Shown here: piece after piece, positions 29,192-38,425 of the stretch
Layout of the letters: each line of letters opens with the position of its first letter
Numbering within the stretch: position 1 is the first letter of the stretch
Source of the DNA: Rhizobium sp.
Lineage (GTDB): Bacteria; Pseudomonadota; Alphaproteobacteria; Rhizobiales; Rhizobiaceae
Assembly (NCBI GenBank): GCA_019739215.1
Contig: JAHHDR010000001.1
Location: 1-64,000, forward strand
Length of the DNA stretch: 64,000 nt
Direction of reading: 5' to 3'
The notes under the pieces: model-generated
The model's input: only the letters and a program-made list of their open reading frames with translations
The model's database searches: none
What the model was told of the DNA's origin: nothing
Program-made: the position numbers and the translations under genes

Positions 29192-29430
29192 CACGATTGT
29201 TTCAGAAATCTGATGGATAGATGACAGACACCTTGACAGGCTCGTCCCATGATAGCGCTGCCATGCGGCTTCAAAGGCACTTTGCATGTTAAGTTTCTGT
29301 CAAAAAGACGCCACGAAACCCCGTTGCTGGCGTCTTGTATCAATTTCCGCCCTCGGTCGACTTTTTTGTGAAACAAACATTTCTTAATCATGCCCAGCAA
29401 CAAGGCGGGCGGGGAGCCGCGCCAGGGGTC

Positions 29431-29781
29431 ATGAAGATGAGCAACATCGCAAATCAGCTGGTCGCCGTCGTTGCAACTCTCCTGGGATTCGTGACGCATG
29501 ATCTGCTCACGGAGCGCCAGGCAACGTCGATCGCCGCGGACATCGCGCTCGATCCCGTCGTCACGCGATCGATCGATCTCGACGGCCTCTCGCTGTCCTG
29601 GACCATGGAATCGCTCCGCGCCGAGCGGGTGGCCCAGGAAAGCCCCGTCCAGCACGTGTCCGCCAGCACGTCGGCCACCGGCAGCGACCTGCGCCACGTC
29701 ACGCCGGCCTTCGCCGACAGCCACCTCAATCACGCCCGCATCGCCGCACCCGAAGGCCGTGCCGATCGCTTCCTGCGCTGA
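29431..29781 (+). CDS. Small hypothetical protein, possibly exported
   Basis: This 116-residue reading frame starts MKMSNIANQLVAVVATLLGFVTHDLL, which could be a signal peptide or a single membrane anchor. The rest is serine- and alanine-rich with no motif I know (ATSIAADIALDPVVTRSIDLDGLSL). CAGGGG stands shortly before the ATG. Third-position GC is high, and no overlapping alternative is better. It may be a real lineage-specific gene, but coding is not proven. The 239 nt upstream of it show no other gene. Confidence 0.45.
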   Translation: MKMSNIANQLVAVVATLLGFVTHDLLTERQATSIAADIALDPVVTRSIDLDGLSLSWTMESLRAERVAQESPVQHVSASTSATGSDLRHVTPAFADSHLNHARIAAPEGRADRFLR

Positions 29782-29835
29782 TAACCCGCCGGGCACATCG
29801 CCCGGCATCCAGACACGCCGCTCGCCAAAAAAAAC

Positions 29836-30543
29836 TCAGCCCATCGGTTCGAACACATAGCCCTCGCCGCGAACGGTCTTGAGCACCGGCGGATGCGTGG
29901 GATCGATCTCCAGCTTCTTTCGCAATCTTGCAATGCGGATGTCGAGGCTGCGGTCGGCCGGCGCCAGCGCGCGGCCAAAGGCGAGTTCGCACAGACGGTC
30001 GCGCGACAGCACCTGGCGCGGATGCCGGGCAAAGGTCTCGAGCAGGTCGAAATCCATGCTGGACACCTCGATCTCGACTCCCTCCGGACCGAAGACGCGG
30101 CGGCCGTCCATGTCCAGCGCAAGCGCGCCGAACTCCAGCAACTGGCGCTTTCTGACCGGCCGCTCCTGCCGCGGCGGCATGCGGCGCTGCAGGCTGCGCA
30201 CCCGCGCCAGCAGTTCGCGCACCTCGAAAGGCTTGGTGAGATAATCGTCGGCGCCGTTGGAAAGGCCGTTCACCTTGCTGTTCTCGTCGGCATTGGCGGT
30301 CAGCATGATGATACCCATGCGCTCGCCGGCATGGCGCAGGCGCCGTACGATCGAGATGCCGTCCTCGCCGGGCATGTTCACGTCCATCAGCAGCATGTCC
30401 GGCTCATGGCTGGCCAGCAGCCGGTCAAGCGCCGGCCCGTTCTCGGCGCCCAGCACGGAATAGCCCTGCATCGAGAGGTAGTCCTCGATCATGCCGCGCA
30501 GGCCGGGCTCGTCATCGACGACGATGATGTTGACATCAGACAT
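29836..30543 (-). CDS. OmpR/PhoB-family response regulator
   Basis: The 235-residue regulator has a receiver domain in residues 3-118: acidic pair DDE at 10-12, phosphoacceptor D54 in LLMDVNMPGEDG, and lysine in LTKPFE. A winged-helix DNA-binding domain follows from about 133, with ending RLRKKLEIDP...TVRGEGYVFEP. Its ATG directly follows the stop of the hybrid kinase with no gap, so kinase and regulator are cotranscribed. It is the probable output of that kinase. Confidence 0.94.
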   Translation of the reverse strand: MSDVNIIVVDDEPGLRGMIEDYLSMQGYSVLGAENGPALDRLLASHEPDMLLMDVNMPGEDGISIVRRLRHAGERMGIIMLTANADENSKVNGLSNGADDYLTKPFEVRELLARVRSLQRRMPPRQERPVRKRQLLEFGALALDMDGRRVFGPEGVEIEVSSMDFDLLETFARHPRQVLSRDRLCELAFGRALAPADRSLDIRIARLRKKLEIDPTHPPVLKTVRGEGYVFEPMG

Positions 30544-33500
30544 TCACGCATTCTCTTTCTGGTCTTCGTTGGCCTCGCGGCCATGGTCCTTGCCTTTGTC
30601 CTTGCCGTCGACGTCGTGGCCGAGGATCGGCCGCAGCGCCACGCGAAGGGCTCTCAGTTCCAGCGGCTTGACGACAACGGGAATGTCGCGCGACCGCGTG
30701 TTGATTTCCGGGCCAAGCGCGTCGCCGGTCATGATCACGACCCGGCCTTCGAGGTCGGGGCGATTTTCCGCGATGAAATCGATGATCTTGTCGCCGCTGA
30801 CATCGGGCATGCGGAGATCCGTCAGCACCGCGTCGAAGACCGCGCCGTTGGCGAGCAGTTCCACCGCTTCGCGGCCGCTGTCGACGGCGGTGACGACAAC
30901 GCCTTCGCTGGAGAGATACTCGCTGACATAGCGTCCGATCGCCGGCTCGTCGTCGACCACGAGCAGTTCGCCCGACAGGACGAAGGCCGGCCCGCCGCCC
31001 TCCAGTTCCGCCGTCGCCCGCACTTCCGTCACCGGCAGGCGGATACGGCAGATCGTCCCGCCGTCCTCGTTGCTGTCGAGATGGATGGTCCCGCCATGGG
31101 CCTGCACGATGCGCAGGCACACGGATAAGCCGATGCCGGTCCCCACGCCCTGCGGCTTTGTGGTGAAAAACGGTTCAAAGACCCGCTTCTTGATGTCTTC
31201 CGGAACACCGTGGCCCGTGTCGGAGATATCGATTGCGATATTGGTCCCGTCGAAACGGGTTTCGACATCGAGGGACCGCGCGCTGTTCACGCCCATCATC
31301 GCCTGCTGGGCATTGAGCACGACGTTCATGAACACCTGATGCAACTGGTCGGGATCAGCCAGAGTGGCGGGAAGCGTCTTGCTCCGCTTGCGGACCATGG
31401 TGATGCCATTGCTGCGCAGCCCATAGGCCGCCAGTTCGAGCACGTCGTCGATCACGGTGTCGATATCGACGCTGCGTTTCTCGATCGGTTTGGAGCGCGC
31501 CATCGACAGGAACGTCTTGACGATGCGCCCGCAGCGCTCCGCGGCGGAATGCAGTTCCCTGGTCCGGCGCCGGGTGGCCTCGTCGGTCGCCATCTCGTGC
31601 AGCATGCCCGCATAGCCGACGACGATCGACAGCGGATTGTTGAGTTCGTGGGCCACGCCGGCGAGCAGGGAACCCAGCGCCGCCAGTTTCTCGCTCTGGT
31701 GCAGCGCGCTGCGCTGCTGGTCCAATTCCAGTTCCGCAAGTTTCTCGCGGGTCTGGTCGACGACGAAGATGCCCACCCCGTCGATCTCGCCGGAGGCGGC
31801 ACGCAGCGGAAAGCGGATGAAGAGGCTATAGAGATAGGGATCGAGCGAGGGGTGGATCTGCTCCTCGATCTGCATTTCCCCCGTCTCCAGCACCCGCGCC
31901 ACCGATCGGTCCATCTCGTCGGCCTCGTTGGCCGGCAGCAGGTCCCGCGTCGTCTTGCCGATCACCTCGGCCTCGGTCCGCTTGAGCCGCTTGAGGGCCT
32001 CCGGATTGGCGAGCGTGAAGATCCCGTTCATGTCCTTGGCCAACATCGCGACGGGCGCGTAGTTGAGGAAGCCGGCAAGCCGCGCCTCGCTGGTGCTCAA
32101 TGCCTCCTGCGCCATGTGCTTCTCGGTGACGTCGCGACCGATCGCCTGGATCTCGATCAATCCGCCATTCGCGTCGAAAATCCCGGTATCCGTCCATTCC
32201 TCCCAGCGCACCTGCTCGCTGGACGGTATCCGGCAGCGGATCAGGATGGTCGCCGATGGATGCGACGGCGTCAGTGAATCTATATAGGCGCGATGGCGCT
32301 CCCGATCCTCCGGAATGACGAGGTCGAAGTCGCTCTGGCCCCGGCTCAGCATCTCCTCCAGCGTCAGCCCGAGATAGCGGCAATAGGCTTCGTTCGCGAA
32401 GGTCGGGAACCCGTTGCCATCGTAGCGCACGACCAGGTCCGTCTGGGTCTCGACGACGTTGCGGTATCGTTGCTCGCTTTCGCGCAGCCGCAGTTCGGCC
32501 AGCTTGGCATCGGTGATGTCACGCAGCAGGATCACCCGCCCGCCATCCGGCATGTGGCTCTGCCTGCCGGAGATCCAGCGACCGTCCTCGAGTTGCCGCT
32601 CGACATCGACCCCGTCGCCGCCGGCCCAGACGCTGTCGACGAACTGGCGCACGTCCTGGCCCAGGAAAAGCTGCTCGCGCTGGTCCTCCGACAGGTGCCA
32701 GGTCATGGATTCGTTGAAGAAGGCGAGCTTGCCGTCCGGCGCGACGATCGCGAAACCATCCCTCAGGCTGGCCGTGGCTGCCAGGAACCGGGCCTCGCTT
32801 TCCTCGAGTTGCGACTGGTAGCGCCGGCTCGACGAGAAGGCGTTTGCGATCAGGCCGAACTGCTTGCGCCACGCCGAAGGCAGGACTGGCACGACGCTGG
32901 GTATGCCCGAGGCCTGGTCGCTGACATAGCGCGCCAGCCTGAGGCTGGGCAGGATATAGGCGCGATGCAGGAAGTAGAAAATGCCAGCGACAGTGGCCGC
33001 GAGACCGGCCAGGATCACCAGGAAGGGCGCAAAGCGCGGGAAGAGATAGGCCCGCAGATCCGAATCCGGCACGAGATAGACGAGTTTGTAACCGGTCTGC
33101 CCGAACACGCGCGTCAGCGACCGGTAACCGGAGTGCTGGTCGAAGGAGAGGCCCGGCGTATCGGCCACGCTGGCCGCCTTGAACTCCGGCCGGTCGACGA
33201 AACTGTCGAGGCGCTGCCGGTCATCGTCCTTCACCTGCCCGCTGATGCCGGCTATGGCGTTTCCGGCATCCAGCACCACGAGCGTGCCGATCGGCGGGGA
33301 ATAGTCGTCGAGACCCATCGACAGGCGCAACGATTTCGGTTGCGGACCGGACCCATCGATCGAGGCGCTGATCAGACCATGCATCTCGTTCGCCTTGCCG
33401 GCCAGGTCGGTCAGGAGAGCCGCCCGCTGCCGGACATACTGATCGATCCCCATGCCGACGATCAGCGCCGCCAGCGGCAGGAAGCAAAGCATCAGCAGGC

Positions 33501-33579
33501 GCGGCGACGGCCCGATTCCCTCGACCCTTGAAGCCATGGCGTCTTCGTGCTCCCGCACGTTATGTGAAGATTTCGCCAA
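30544..33579 (-). CDS. Hybrid sensor histidine kinase, three PAS domains and receiver
   Basis: This 1011-residue inner-membrane kinase has membrane helices at about 28-46 and 183-204, enclosing a periplasmic sensing domain of roughly 135 residues. Three PAS domains lie at about 258-355, 367-485 and 495-610. The dimerisation helix has the phosphorylated H644 in GVAHELNNPL, then the ATP-binding domain (N box VVLNAQQA, G boxes DTGHGVP and GVGTGIGLS). A C-terminal receiver has D921 in VLTDLRMPDVSG. The first TTG at 33579 has GGAG five bases upstream; an ATG at residue 15 is an alternative. An OmpR regulator follows directly and a second one is divergent, suggesting a branched phosphorelay. Confidence 0.93.
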   Translation of the reverse strand: MAKSSHNVREHEDAMASRVEGIGPSPRLLMLCFLPLAALIVGMGIDQYVRQRAALLTDLAGKANEMHGLISASIDGSGPQPKSLRLSMGLDDYSPPIGTLVVLDAGNAIAGISGQVKDDDRQRLDSFVDRPEFKAASVADTPGLSFDQHSGYRSLTRVFGQTGYKLVYLVPDSDLRAYLFPRFAPFLVILAGLAATVAGIFYFLHRAYILPSLRLARYVSDQASGIPSVVPVLPSAWRKQFGLIANAFSSSRRYQSQLEESEARFLAATASLRDGFAIVAPDGKLAFFNESMTWHLSEDQREQLFLGQDVRQFVDSVWAGGDGVDVERQLEDGRWISGRQSHMPDGGRVILLRDITDAKLAELRLRESEQRYRNVVETQTDLVVRYDGNGFPTFANEAYCRYLGLTLEEMLSRGQSDFDLVIPEDRERHRAYIDSLTPSHPSATILIRCRIPSSEQVRWEEWTDTGIFDANGGLIEIQAIGRDVTEKHMAQEALSTSEARLAGFLNYAPVAMLAKDMNGIFTLANPEALKRLKRTEAEVIGKTTRDLLPANEADEMDRSVARVLETGEMQIEEQIHPSLDPYLYSLFIRFPLRAASGEIDGVGIFVVDQTREKLAELELDQQRSALHQSEKLAALGSLLAGVAHELNNPLSIVVGYAGMLHEMATDEATRRRTRELHSAAERCGRIVKTFLSMARSKPIEKRSVDIDTVIDDVLELAAYGLRSNGITMVRKRSKTLPATLADPDQLHQVFMNVVLNAQQAMMGVNSARSLDVETRFDGTNIAIDISDTGHGVPEDIKKRVFEPFFTTKPQGVGTGIGLSVCLRIVQAHGGTIHLDSNEDGGTICRIRLPVTEVRATAELEGGGPAFVLSGELLVVDDEPAIGRYVSEYLSSEGVVVTAVDSGREAVELLANGAVFDAVLTDLRMPDVSGDKIIDFIAENRPDLEGRVVIMTGDALGPEINTRSRDIPVVVKPLELRALRVALRPILGHDVDGKDKGKDHGREANEDQKENA

Positions 33580-33789
33580 TCAAACTCCATGATCTGGGCA
33601 TTATTCAATCACTTTCACCGGATATTCGGCCAATGTTTCAAGCGAATGTCGCGTGATCGCGTCGTTCCGGGCACATATTGGCAATGCGGGCAAAAACTCG
33701 CCCGGCGCCGCCTGGAGATTGCATTTTGTCAGGCTTCGGATGATAGTCTCCTCTCCATGAAAAGTTGATTGACACGGTGCGGGGACCGG

Positions 33790-34479
33790 ATGGCCGATCT
33801 GATAGTGGTCGACGACGATGCTGGGCTGAGCGCCATGCTCGCCGACTATCTGTCGATTGCCGGCCATGAGGTCCGGGTTGCGGCGGATGCCGCCGCGCTC
33901 GACCGGCTGATCGGCGAAGCCGAACCGGAGCTCCTGATCCTCGATGTCAGCCTGCCCGGAGAGGATGGCTTCAGCATCGCCAGGCGCGTCCGGCAGAAGC
34001 TCGATGTCGGCGTCATCATGCTGACGGGTTCCATCGACCTGGTCGATCGCGTCGTCGGCCTCGAGATGGGCGCCGACGACTATGTCACCAAACCCTTCTC
34101 GCTGACCGAGATCTCGGCCCGCATTGAGGCGATCCTCCGCCGCCGCCGGACGAACCACCCGCAGATCGAGCCCTTCGGACCGTTCTCGCTCGATCTCAAG
34201 CGCTGGATCCTGCTCGATGGTTCCGGCGAGAAGATCCCGCTGTTCCCGACCGAAATCGATCTCGTCGCGGCCTTCGTCACCAATCCCGGCAAGCTGATGA
34301 GCCGCGATGACCTGCTTAGGCTGGCGCCGGGCAACGCCGCCGACCCGATCGATCGCTCGATCGACAAGAGGGTCGAGCGGCTGCGTCGCAAGCTGGACAA
34401 ACACGGACTGGACACCGACCTCATCGAAACGGTGCGTAGCGATGGCTATATCTACAAGGGTCCGCCCGCCCGCAATTGA
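33790..34479 (+). CDS. Second OmpR-family response regulator, divergent from the kinase
   Basis: The 229-residue regulator has a receiver domain with acidic DDD at 8-10, phosphoacceptor D52 in LLILDVSLPGEDG and lysine in VTKPFS. The winged-helix domain has RSIDKRVERLRRKLDKHGLD and TVRSDGYIYKGP. It shares DVxxPGEDG with the other regulator at 29836 and is a paralogue of it. The 210-nt divergent space with the kinase has no clear operator. The upstream in-frame TTG at 33769 is less likely because GGGGA precedes the ATG. Confidence 0.93.
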   Translation: MADLIVVDDDAGLSAMLADYLSIAGHEVRVAADAAALDRLIGEAEPELLILDVSLPGEDGFSIARRVRQKLDVGVIMLTGSIDLVDRVVGLEMGADDYVTKPFSLTEISARIEAILRRRRTNHPQIEPFGPFSLDLKRWILLDGSGEKIPLFPTEIDLVAAFVTNPGKLMSRDDLLRLAPGNAADPIDRSIDKRVERLRRKLDKHGLDTDLIETVRSDGYIYKGPPARN

Positions 34480-34633
34480 CGGCGGCGGCACGACGCGTCA
34501 ACAGTCTGTTAACCCCGCTGCCGCATTTTGGCACGAACTCCGTCGCGCTTGCCTGGCTGCCAAAATAGGGACACAAGCGTGTCGCAAGGAGGCGGAGGCA
34601 GGATATGCGCGTTCGGGACCCAGAGTATCAGCG

Positions 34634-35638
34634 ATGACCAGCAACAGACCGTCCATCATGAAGGCGATGCGGAAGCTTGCAACCGGAGCATTGGCGGGCG
34701 CAGCCCTTGTTGCAGCCGGCTGCTCGGGCGGGCTCGACGCATTGGACCCTTCGACGGAGATCACACCCAAGCTCGCCCGTGAAATCAAGTCCAGGGGCTT
34801 CAACCAGGAAGACGCCGTCCTGGTCCGCATCTTCAAGGAAGAAAGCGAACTCGAAGTCTGGAAGCGGAAGGCGTCGGGCGAATACGCCCTGTTCAAGACC
34901 TATCCGATCTGCCGCTGGTCCGGCAGGCTTGGCCCCAAGAAGAAGATCGGCGACCGCCAGGCGCCCGAGGGCTTCTACCAGGTCAACATGGGCTTGCTCA
35001 ATCCGAAGTCCCAGTTCTACCTGTCCTTCAACCTCGGCTATCCCAACCGGCTCGAAAGAGCGCTGGGCTACACCGGCGAGGCGCTGATGGTGCATGGCGC
35101 CTGCTCTTCCTCGGGCTGCTACGCCATGACCGACCAGCAGATGGCCGAACTCTATCCCGTCATCCTCAAGGCCATGAAAAGCGGGCAGCGCTCCTTCCAG
35201 GTTCAGGCCTATCCGTTCCGCATGAACGCGGCCAACATGGCCCGGCACGCCGGCGACCCCAGCATGCGCTTCTGGCAGAACCTCAAGCAGGGCTACGACG
35301 CGTTCAACCGTACCAAGCGCGATGTGGCCGTCTCCGTCTGCGAAGGCCGCTACCAGTTCAACCGCCCCTTCTCCGAGGACCCGCGGGATCCGCTCGGCGC
35401 GTGCCCGGTGGCGATAGGCGCCGACAACGTCGTGGCGGATGCTTCGGCGACCCGCGACCTGGTGCTCGAAAGCCGCATCACCGAACACAGCTATGTCGAC
35501 GGCGGCATGCATCCATCCTTCCGCGCGCAACTCAAGCGCTATGGCGCCAAGAATTTCTCCGCCAAGACCTCGGTGAAGAAATATCCGGTCAGCCGGCCGG
35601 AAGCCGCGCTGTCGGATCCCTTCAAGCCGGCCGAGTGA
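34634..35638 (+). CDS. L,D-transpeptidase-family lipoprotein (YkuD/YafK type)
   Basis: This 334-residue protein has a lipobox LVAAGC after a short hydrophobic leader, so it is likely anchored to a membrane facing the periplasm. The YkuD catalytic region is MVHGACSSSGCYAMTDQ, with the active cysteine in SSGC and the histidine in HG. The family cross-links or edits peptidoglycan, or attaches proteins to it. The long C-terminal part after residue 240 (PVAIGADNVVADAS onward) has no motif that I recognise. An ATG at 34658 (MKAMRKLATG) is a good alternative start. Its stop abuts the stop of the DMT gene. Confidence 0.88.
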   Translation: MTSNRPSIMKAMRKLATGALAGAALVAAGCSGGLDALDPSTEITPKLAREIKSRGFNQEDAVLVRIFKEESELEVWKRKASGEYALFKTYPICRWSGRLGPKKKIGDRQAPEGFYQVNMGLLNPKSQFYLSFNLGYPNRLERALGYTGEALMVHGACSSSGCYAMTDQQMAELYPVILKAMKSGQRSFQVQAYPFRMNAANMARHAGDPSMRFWQNLKQGYDAFNRTKRDVAVSVCEGRYQFNRPFSEDPRDPLGACPVAIGADNVVADASATRDLVLESRITEHSYVDGGMHPSFRAQLKRYGAKNFSAKTSVKKYPVSRPEAALSDPFKPAE

Positions 35639-36514
35639 TCAGGGCAGTCTCGGTCGCGCCCGCCGCTCCCCCAGCACGAGCGTGACGCCCGCGGCAAAGA
35701 TCAGCGCCGCACCGAAGAAGACGTTGCGGGTCGGAACATCGCCCCAGATCGCCAGGCCCAGAAGGAAAGCCCAGACCAGCGACGTATATTCGAACGGCGC
35801 CAGGATCGAGACCGGCGCGCGCCGCATGCCCTCGAACATCGCATACTGCCCGAGCGCGGCGATCACCCCGGTCAAGGAGGTCAGCACAAGTTGGTCCAGG
35901 GTGACTGGCGTCCAGTAGTAGATCAGGGCGATGCCGGTGAAGACCGCAAGCATGGCGTTGGACAGCGTCATCTGCACGATCGTCCGCTCCGCGAGCGACG
36001 TCTTGCGCAACAGCACGGTCGATATGGCCCAGAAGATCGCCGCCTGAAGCGCAAGCCAGACCGGCCACGACATCCGGAGCCCGGTGCCGATGAGGTCGGT
36101 CGCCACGACCACGCCGGCAAAGCCGATCACCACCGCCAGCCAGCGGACCGGCGGCACATCCTCCTTCAGGATGGGAACGGCAAGGATCGTGATCAGGATC
36201 GGCGCGGCGTAATAGAGCGTCGTCAGTTCCGCCAGCCCGAGATCCCTGGCGGCATTGTAATAGGATAGCCAGGCCGCCAGCAGTAGCAGTGCCCGCAGCA
36301 CCATCGGCTTCATGACAGGCGAACGGATCGATTGGGCGATGACCTCGCCGCGGCCGATTGCCAGGCAGATCGCCAGGATCGTGATCGAACGCACGAACAG
36401 GATCTGCACGACGGGTATCCCGACGACCAGCCATTTCACCGACGCATCCTGCAGGCTGAACAGGAAATAGGCGAGGATGGTCGAAAGGACGCCGGTGACG
36501 ACGGTCTTGGACAT
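35639..36514 (-). CDS. DMT-superfamily (EamA) transporter
   Basis: This 291-residue protein has ten membrane segments in two EamA repeats. The typical motifs are YFLFSLQDASVKWLV at the N-terminus and ALGQYAMFEGMRRAPVSILAPFEYTSLVWAFLLG in repeat 2. DMT exporters move amino acids, amines or other metabolites out of the cell. A palindrome shared with two other promoters lies 92 nt upstream of the ATG. It converges with the L,D-transpeptidase gene. The substrate cannot be inferred from the sequence. Confidence 0.93.
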   Translation of the reverse strand: MSKTVVTGVLSTILAYFLFSLQDASVKWLVVGIPVVQILFVRSITILAICLAIGRGEVIAQSIRSPVMKPMVLRALLLLAAWLSYYNAARDLGLAELTTLYYAAPILITILAVPILKEDVPPVRWLAVVIGFAGVVVATDLIGTGLRMSWPVWLALQAAIFWAISTVLLRKTSLAERTIVQMTLSNAMLAVFTGIALIYYWTPVTLDQLVLTSLTGVIAALGQYAMFEGMRRAPVSILAPFEYTSLVWAFLLGLAIWGDVPTRNVFFGAALIFAAGVTLVLGERRARPRLP

Positions 36515-36605
36515 GGAAATCCCGTACGGGGCATGAATGCGGGCCGGTTGCTGGATTGCGACGGCGCCTCAGCCTTAGCCCATGCCGGAGCCACAGGGAA
36601 ATCAA

Positions 36606-36627
36606 TTATTATACACTTGTATATTCA
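36606..36627. promoter_or_regulatory. Palindromic operator, copy 2 (DMT transporter)
   Basis: TTATTATA, spacer CACTTG, TATATTCA: core ATTATA N6 TATATT. On the minus strand the site reads into TATAATAATTGATT, similar to the context of copy 1, with TTGATT as a possible -35 box. Confidence 0.6.
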
Positions 36628-36646
36628 CGCGGGTGATGAGACGCGG

Positions 36647-37177
36647 TCAACCGTCCTTGGGATGGACACTGGACGCCTCGCCCTCGTCGATATGCATGCC
36701 GCCCTTCACGCCGAGCCGGCCTTCCATAAGCCCCACGACCGACAGGATGCCGATGCCGGCCACAACAGCGGCGAAGCCGATGATCCAGTGGCCGAAGCCG
36801 AGGCAGAGCCCGATGGCACCAGCGAGCCACAGGCTGGCACCCGTGGTGATGCCGTGCACCTCGCCGCGCGACAGCACGATCGTGCCCGCGGCCAGGAAAG
36901 CCACGCCGGCGGTCACCGCCTCGATCACGCGCAGCGGGTCCGACCTGAAGTTCTCCGATGCCAGCGCTGGGGAATTGATGCTCTCGATCGAGATGATCGC
37001 GAACACGGCCGCGGCCAGCGCCACCATGATGTGCGTCTTCAACCCGGCCGGCCGGTTTTTCGCCTCGCGCTCGAAGCCGATGATCCCGCCAAGCAGGATC
37101 GCGCCGACGAAGCGGGCGAAGATCACGGGATAGCCGATGTGGCTGGTGGGAAAAATGTCGGCGAGGATGGCGTCCAT
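36647..37177 (-). CDS. MgtC/SapB-family membrane protein
   Basis: This 176-residue protein has about five membrane segments. The family signature GAILLGGIIGFEREAKNRPAGLKTH appears at residues 26-50, followed by the membrane core with RVIEAVTAGVAFLAAGTIV. The soluble C-terminal domain of long MgtC proteins is missing. MgtC proteins modulate F-type ATPase or adapt cells to low magnesium. The gene is 40 nt downstream of the ureohydrolase gene on the same strand and may be read through from it; a functional link is not obvious. Confidence 0.92.
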   Translation of the reverse strand: MDAILADIFPTSHIGYPVIFARFVGAILLGGIIGFEREAKNRPAGLKTHIMVALAAAVFAIISIESINSPALASENFRSDPLRVIEAVTAGVAFLAAGTIVLSRGEVHGITTGASLWLAGAIGLCLGFGHWIIGFAAVVAGIGILSVVGLMEGRLGVKGGMHIDEGEASSVHPKDG

Positions 37178-37217
37178 GGCCGGATGAACGCCGACACCCC
37201 CCGCAGAGTTCCGTTGC

Positions 37218-38165
37218 TCAGCCGCGTTTCACGCCCGGCAGCACGCAGAGCATCTCATAGAGCAGGTTGGCGCCGATCAGCGCCGTGTTTCCCGAGGGGT
37301 CGAAGGGCGGCGAGACCTCCACCAGATCGCCGCCGACAAGGTTCAGGCCCGCGCAGCCGCGGATGATCTCCAGCGCCTGCCAGGTCGTCAGCCCGCCGAT
37401 CTCCACCGTGCCGGTACCGGGCGCGAAGGCCGGGTCGAGGCTGTCGATGTCATAGGTGAGATAGACAGGCGCATCGCCGATCTTCGCCGTGATGTCGGCC
37501 ATGACAGGCGTCATCGATTTCCACCAGCATTCTTCCGCCTGGATCACCGTCCAGCCCTTGGACCGCGCCCAGTTGAAATCCTCCGGCGAATAGCCGGTGC
37601 CGCGCAGGCCGATCTGGAACACCTTGTCGTTGAGCAACAGGCCATCGTCATAGGCGCGGCGGAACGGCGTGCCATGGGCGATCTTCTCGCCGAACATCTC
37701 GTCATTGATGTCGGCATGGGCATCGACATGGATCAGCGCCACCGGACCATGCTTCTTCGCGATCGCGCGCAGGATCGGATAGGTCATCGTGTGATCGCCA
37801 CCAAGACTCAGCGGAATGCAGGGATAGGCGAGGATGCCGTTATAGAACTCGGTGATGATGTCGACCGACTTCTTGAGGTCGAACGTGTTGAGCGGCACGT
37901 CGCCGATATCGGCCACCTGGATCGAGTCGAATGGCGCGGCACCCGTCGCCATGTTGTAGGGGCGGATCATGCTGCTTTCCTGCCGGATCTGCCGCGGCCC
38001 GAGCCGCGTGCCCGGCCGGTTCGACGTGCCGACATCGAGCGGAATGCCGACGAAACAGGCATCCAACCCCTCGGCCGTCGGCTGCGTCGGCAGCCGCATC
38101 ATGGTGCCGGGGCCCGCGAAACGGGGCATCTCGTTGCCGCCGAGGGGCTGGTTGAATCTGGTCAT
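37218..38165 (-). CDS. Agmatinase/guanidinobutyrase-family ureohydrolase
   Basis: The 315-residue Mn-dependent enzyme removes urea from a guanidino substrate. Metal ligands are present: H125 in LGGDHTMTYP, D148, H150 and D152 in HVDAHADIN, and the aspartates in YDIDSLDPAFAPG near residue 235. The N-terminal NEMPRFAGPGTMMRLP is common in guanidinobutyrase and agmatinase of Pseudomonas and rhizobia. The neighbouring ThDP enzyme resembles 2-ketoarginine decarboxylase, so 4-guanidinobutyrate (giving GABA and urea) is the more likely substrate than agmatine. GAGGAGG precedes the ATG. A RIME-like repeat lies between this gene and the ThDP gene. Confidence 0.9.
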   Translation of the reverse strand: MTRFNQPLGGNEMPRFAGPGTMMRLPTQPTAEGLDACFVGIPLDVGTSNRPGTRLGPRQIRQESSMIRPYNMATGAAPFDSIQVADIGDVPLNTFDLKKSVDIITEFYNGILAYPCIPLSLGGDHTMTYPILRAIAKKHGPVALIHVDAHADINDEMFGEKIAHGTPFRRAYDDGLLLNDKVFQIGLRGTGYSPEDFNWARSKGWTVIQAEECWWKSMTPVMADITAKIGDAPVYLTYDIDSLDPAFAPGTGTVEIGGLTTWQALEIIRGCAGLNLVGGDLVEVSPPFDPSGNTALIGANLLYEMLCVLPGVKRG

Positions 38166-38205
38166 GGTCGTCTGCCTCCTCGTCTGGAATGCCGGCGAGA
38201 ATCTT

Positions 38206-38415
38206 ACCCCTCACCAACTTCGGCCAGGGGTTCGCCTTGCTCACCCGGCCTTCGTTCGTAAACTCACCCTCTCCCACCAGGGGAGAGGTAAACCCGTCGC
38301 ACTGCCTTGCCCCAACCGAGGCCGAGCGCGTGGCACCCTACCTCTCCCCCTGTGGGAGAGGATAGCAAGCCCGCACGAAGCAAAGCTGAGGGCTTGGGCG
38401 CGCTTGGTGAGGGGT
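38206..38415. repeat. RIME-like intergenic repeat, copy 1
   Basis: The 210-bp element has ends ACCCCTCACCAA and TTGGTGAGGGGT. Inside are two palindromic blocks built from CTCTCCC and GGGAGAG. The left end continues in CTTCGGCCA and the right end in GCGCGC. It has the same orientation as copy 3 and is inverted relative to copy 2. Confidence 0.85.
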
Positions 38416-38425
38416 ACCCCCGACC

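Noticed and set aside
29787..29806. GCCGGGC ACATC GCCCGGC hairpin as terminator of the small ORF
   Set aside because: No T tract follows on either strand, so intrinsic termination is not supported.
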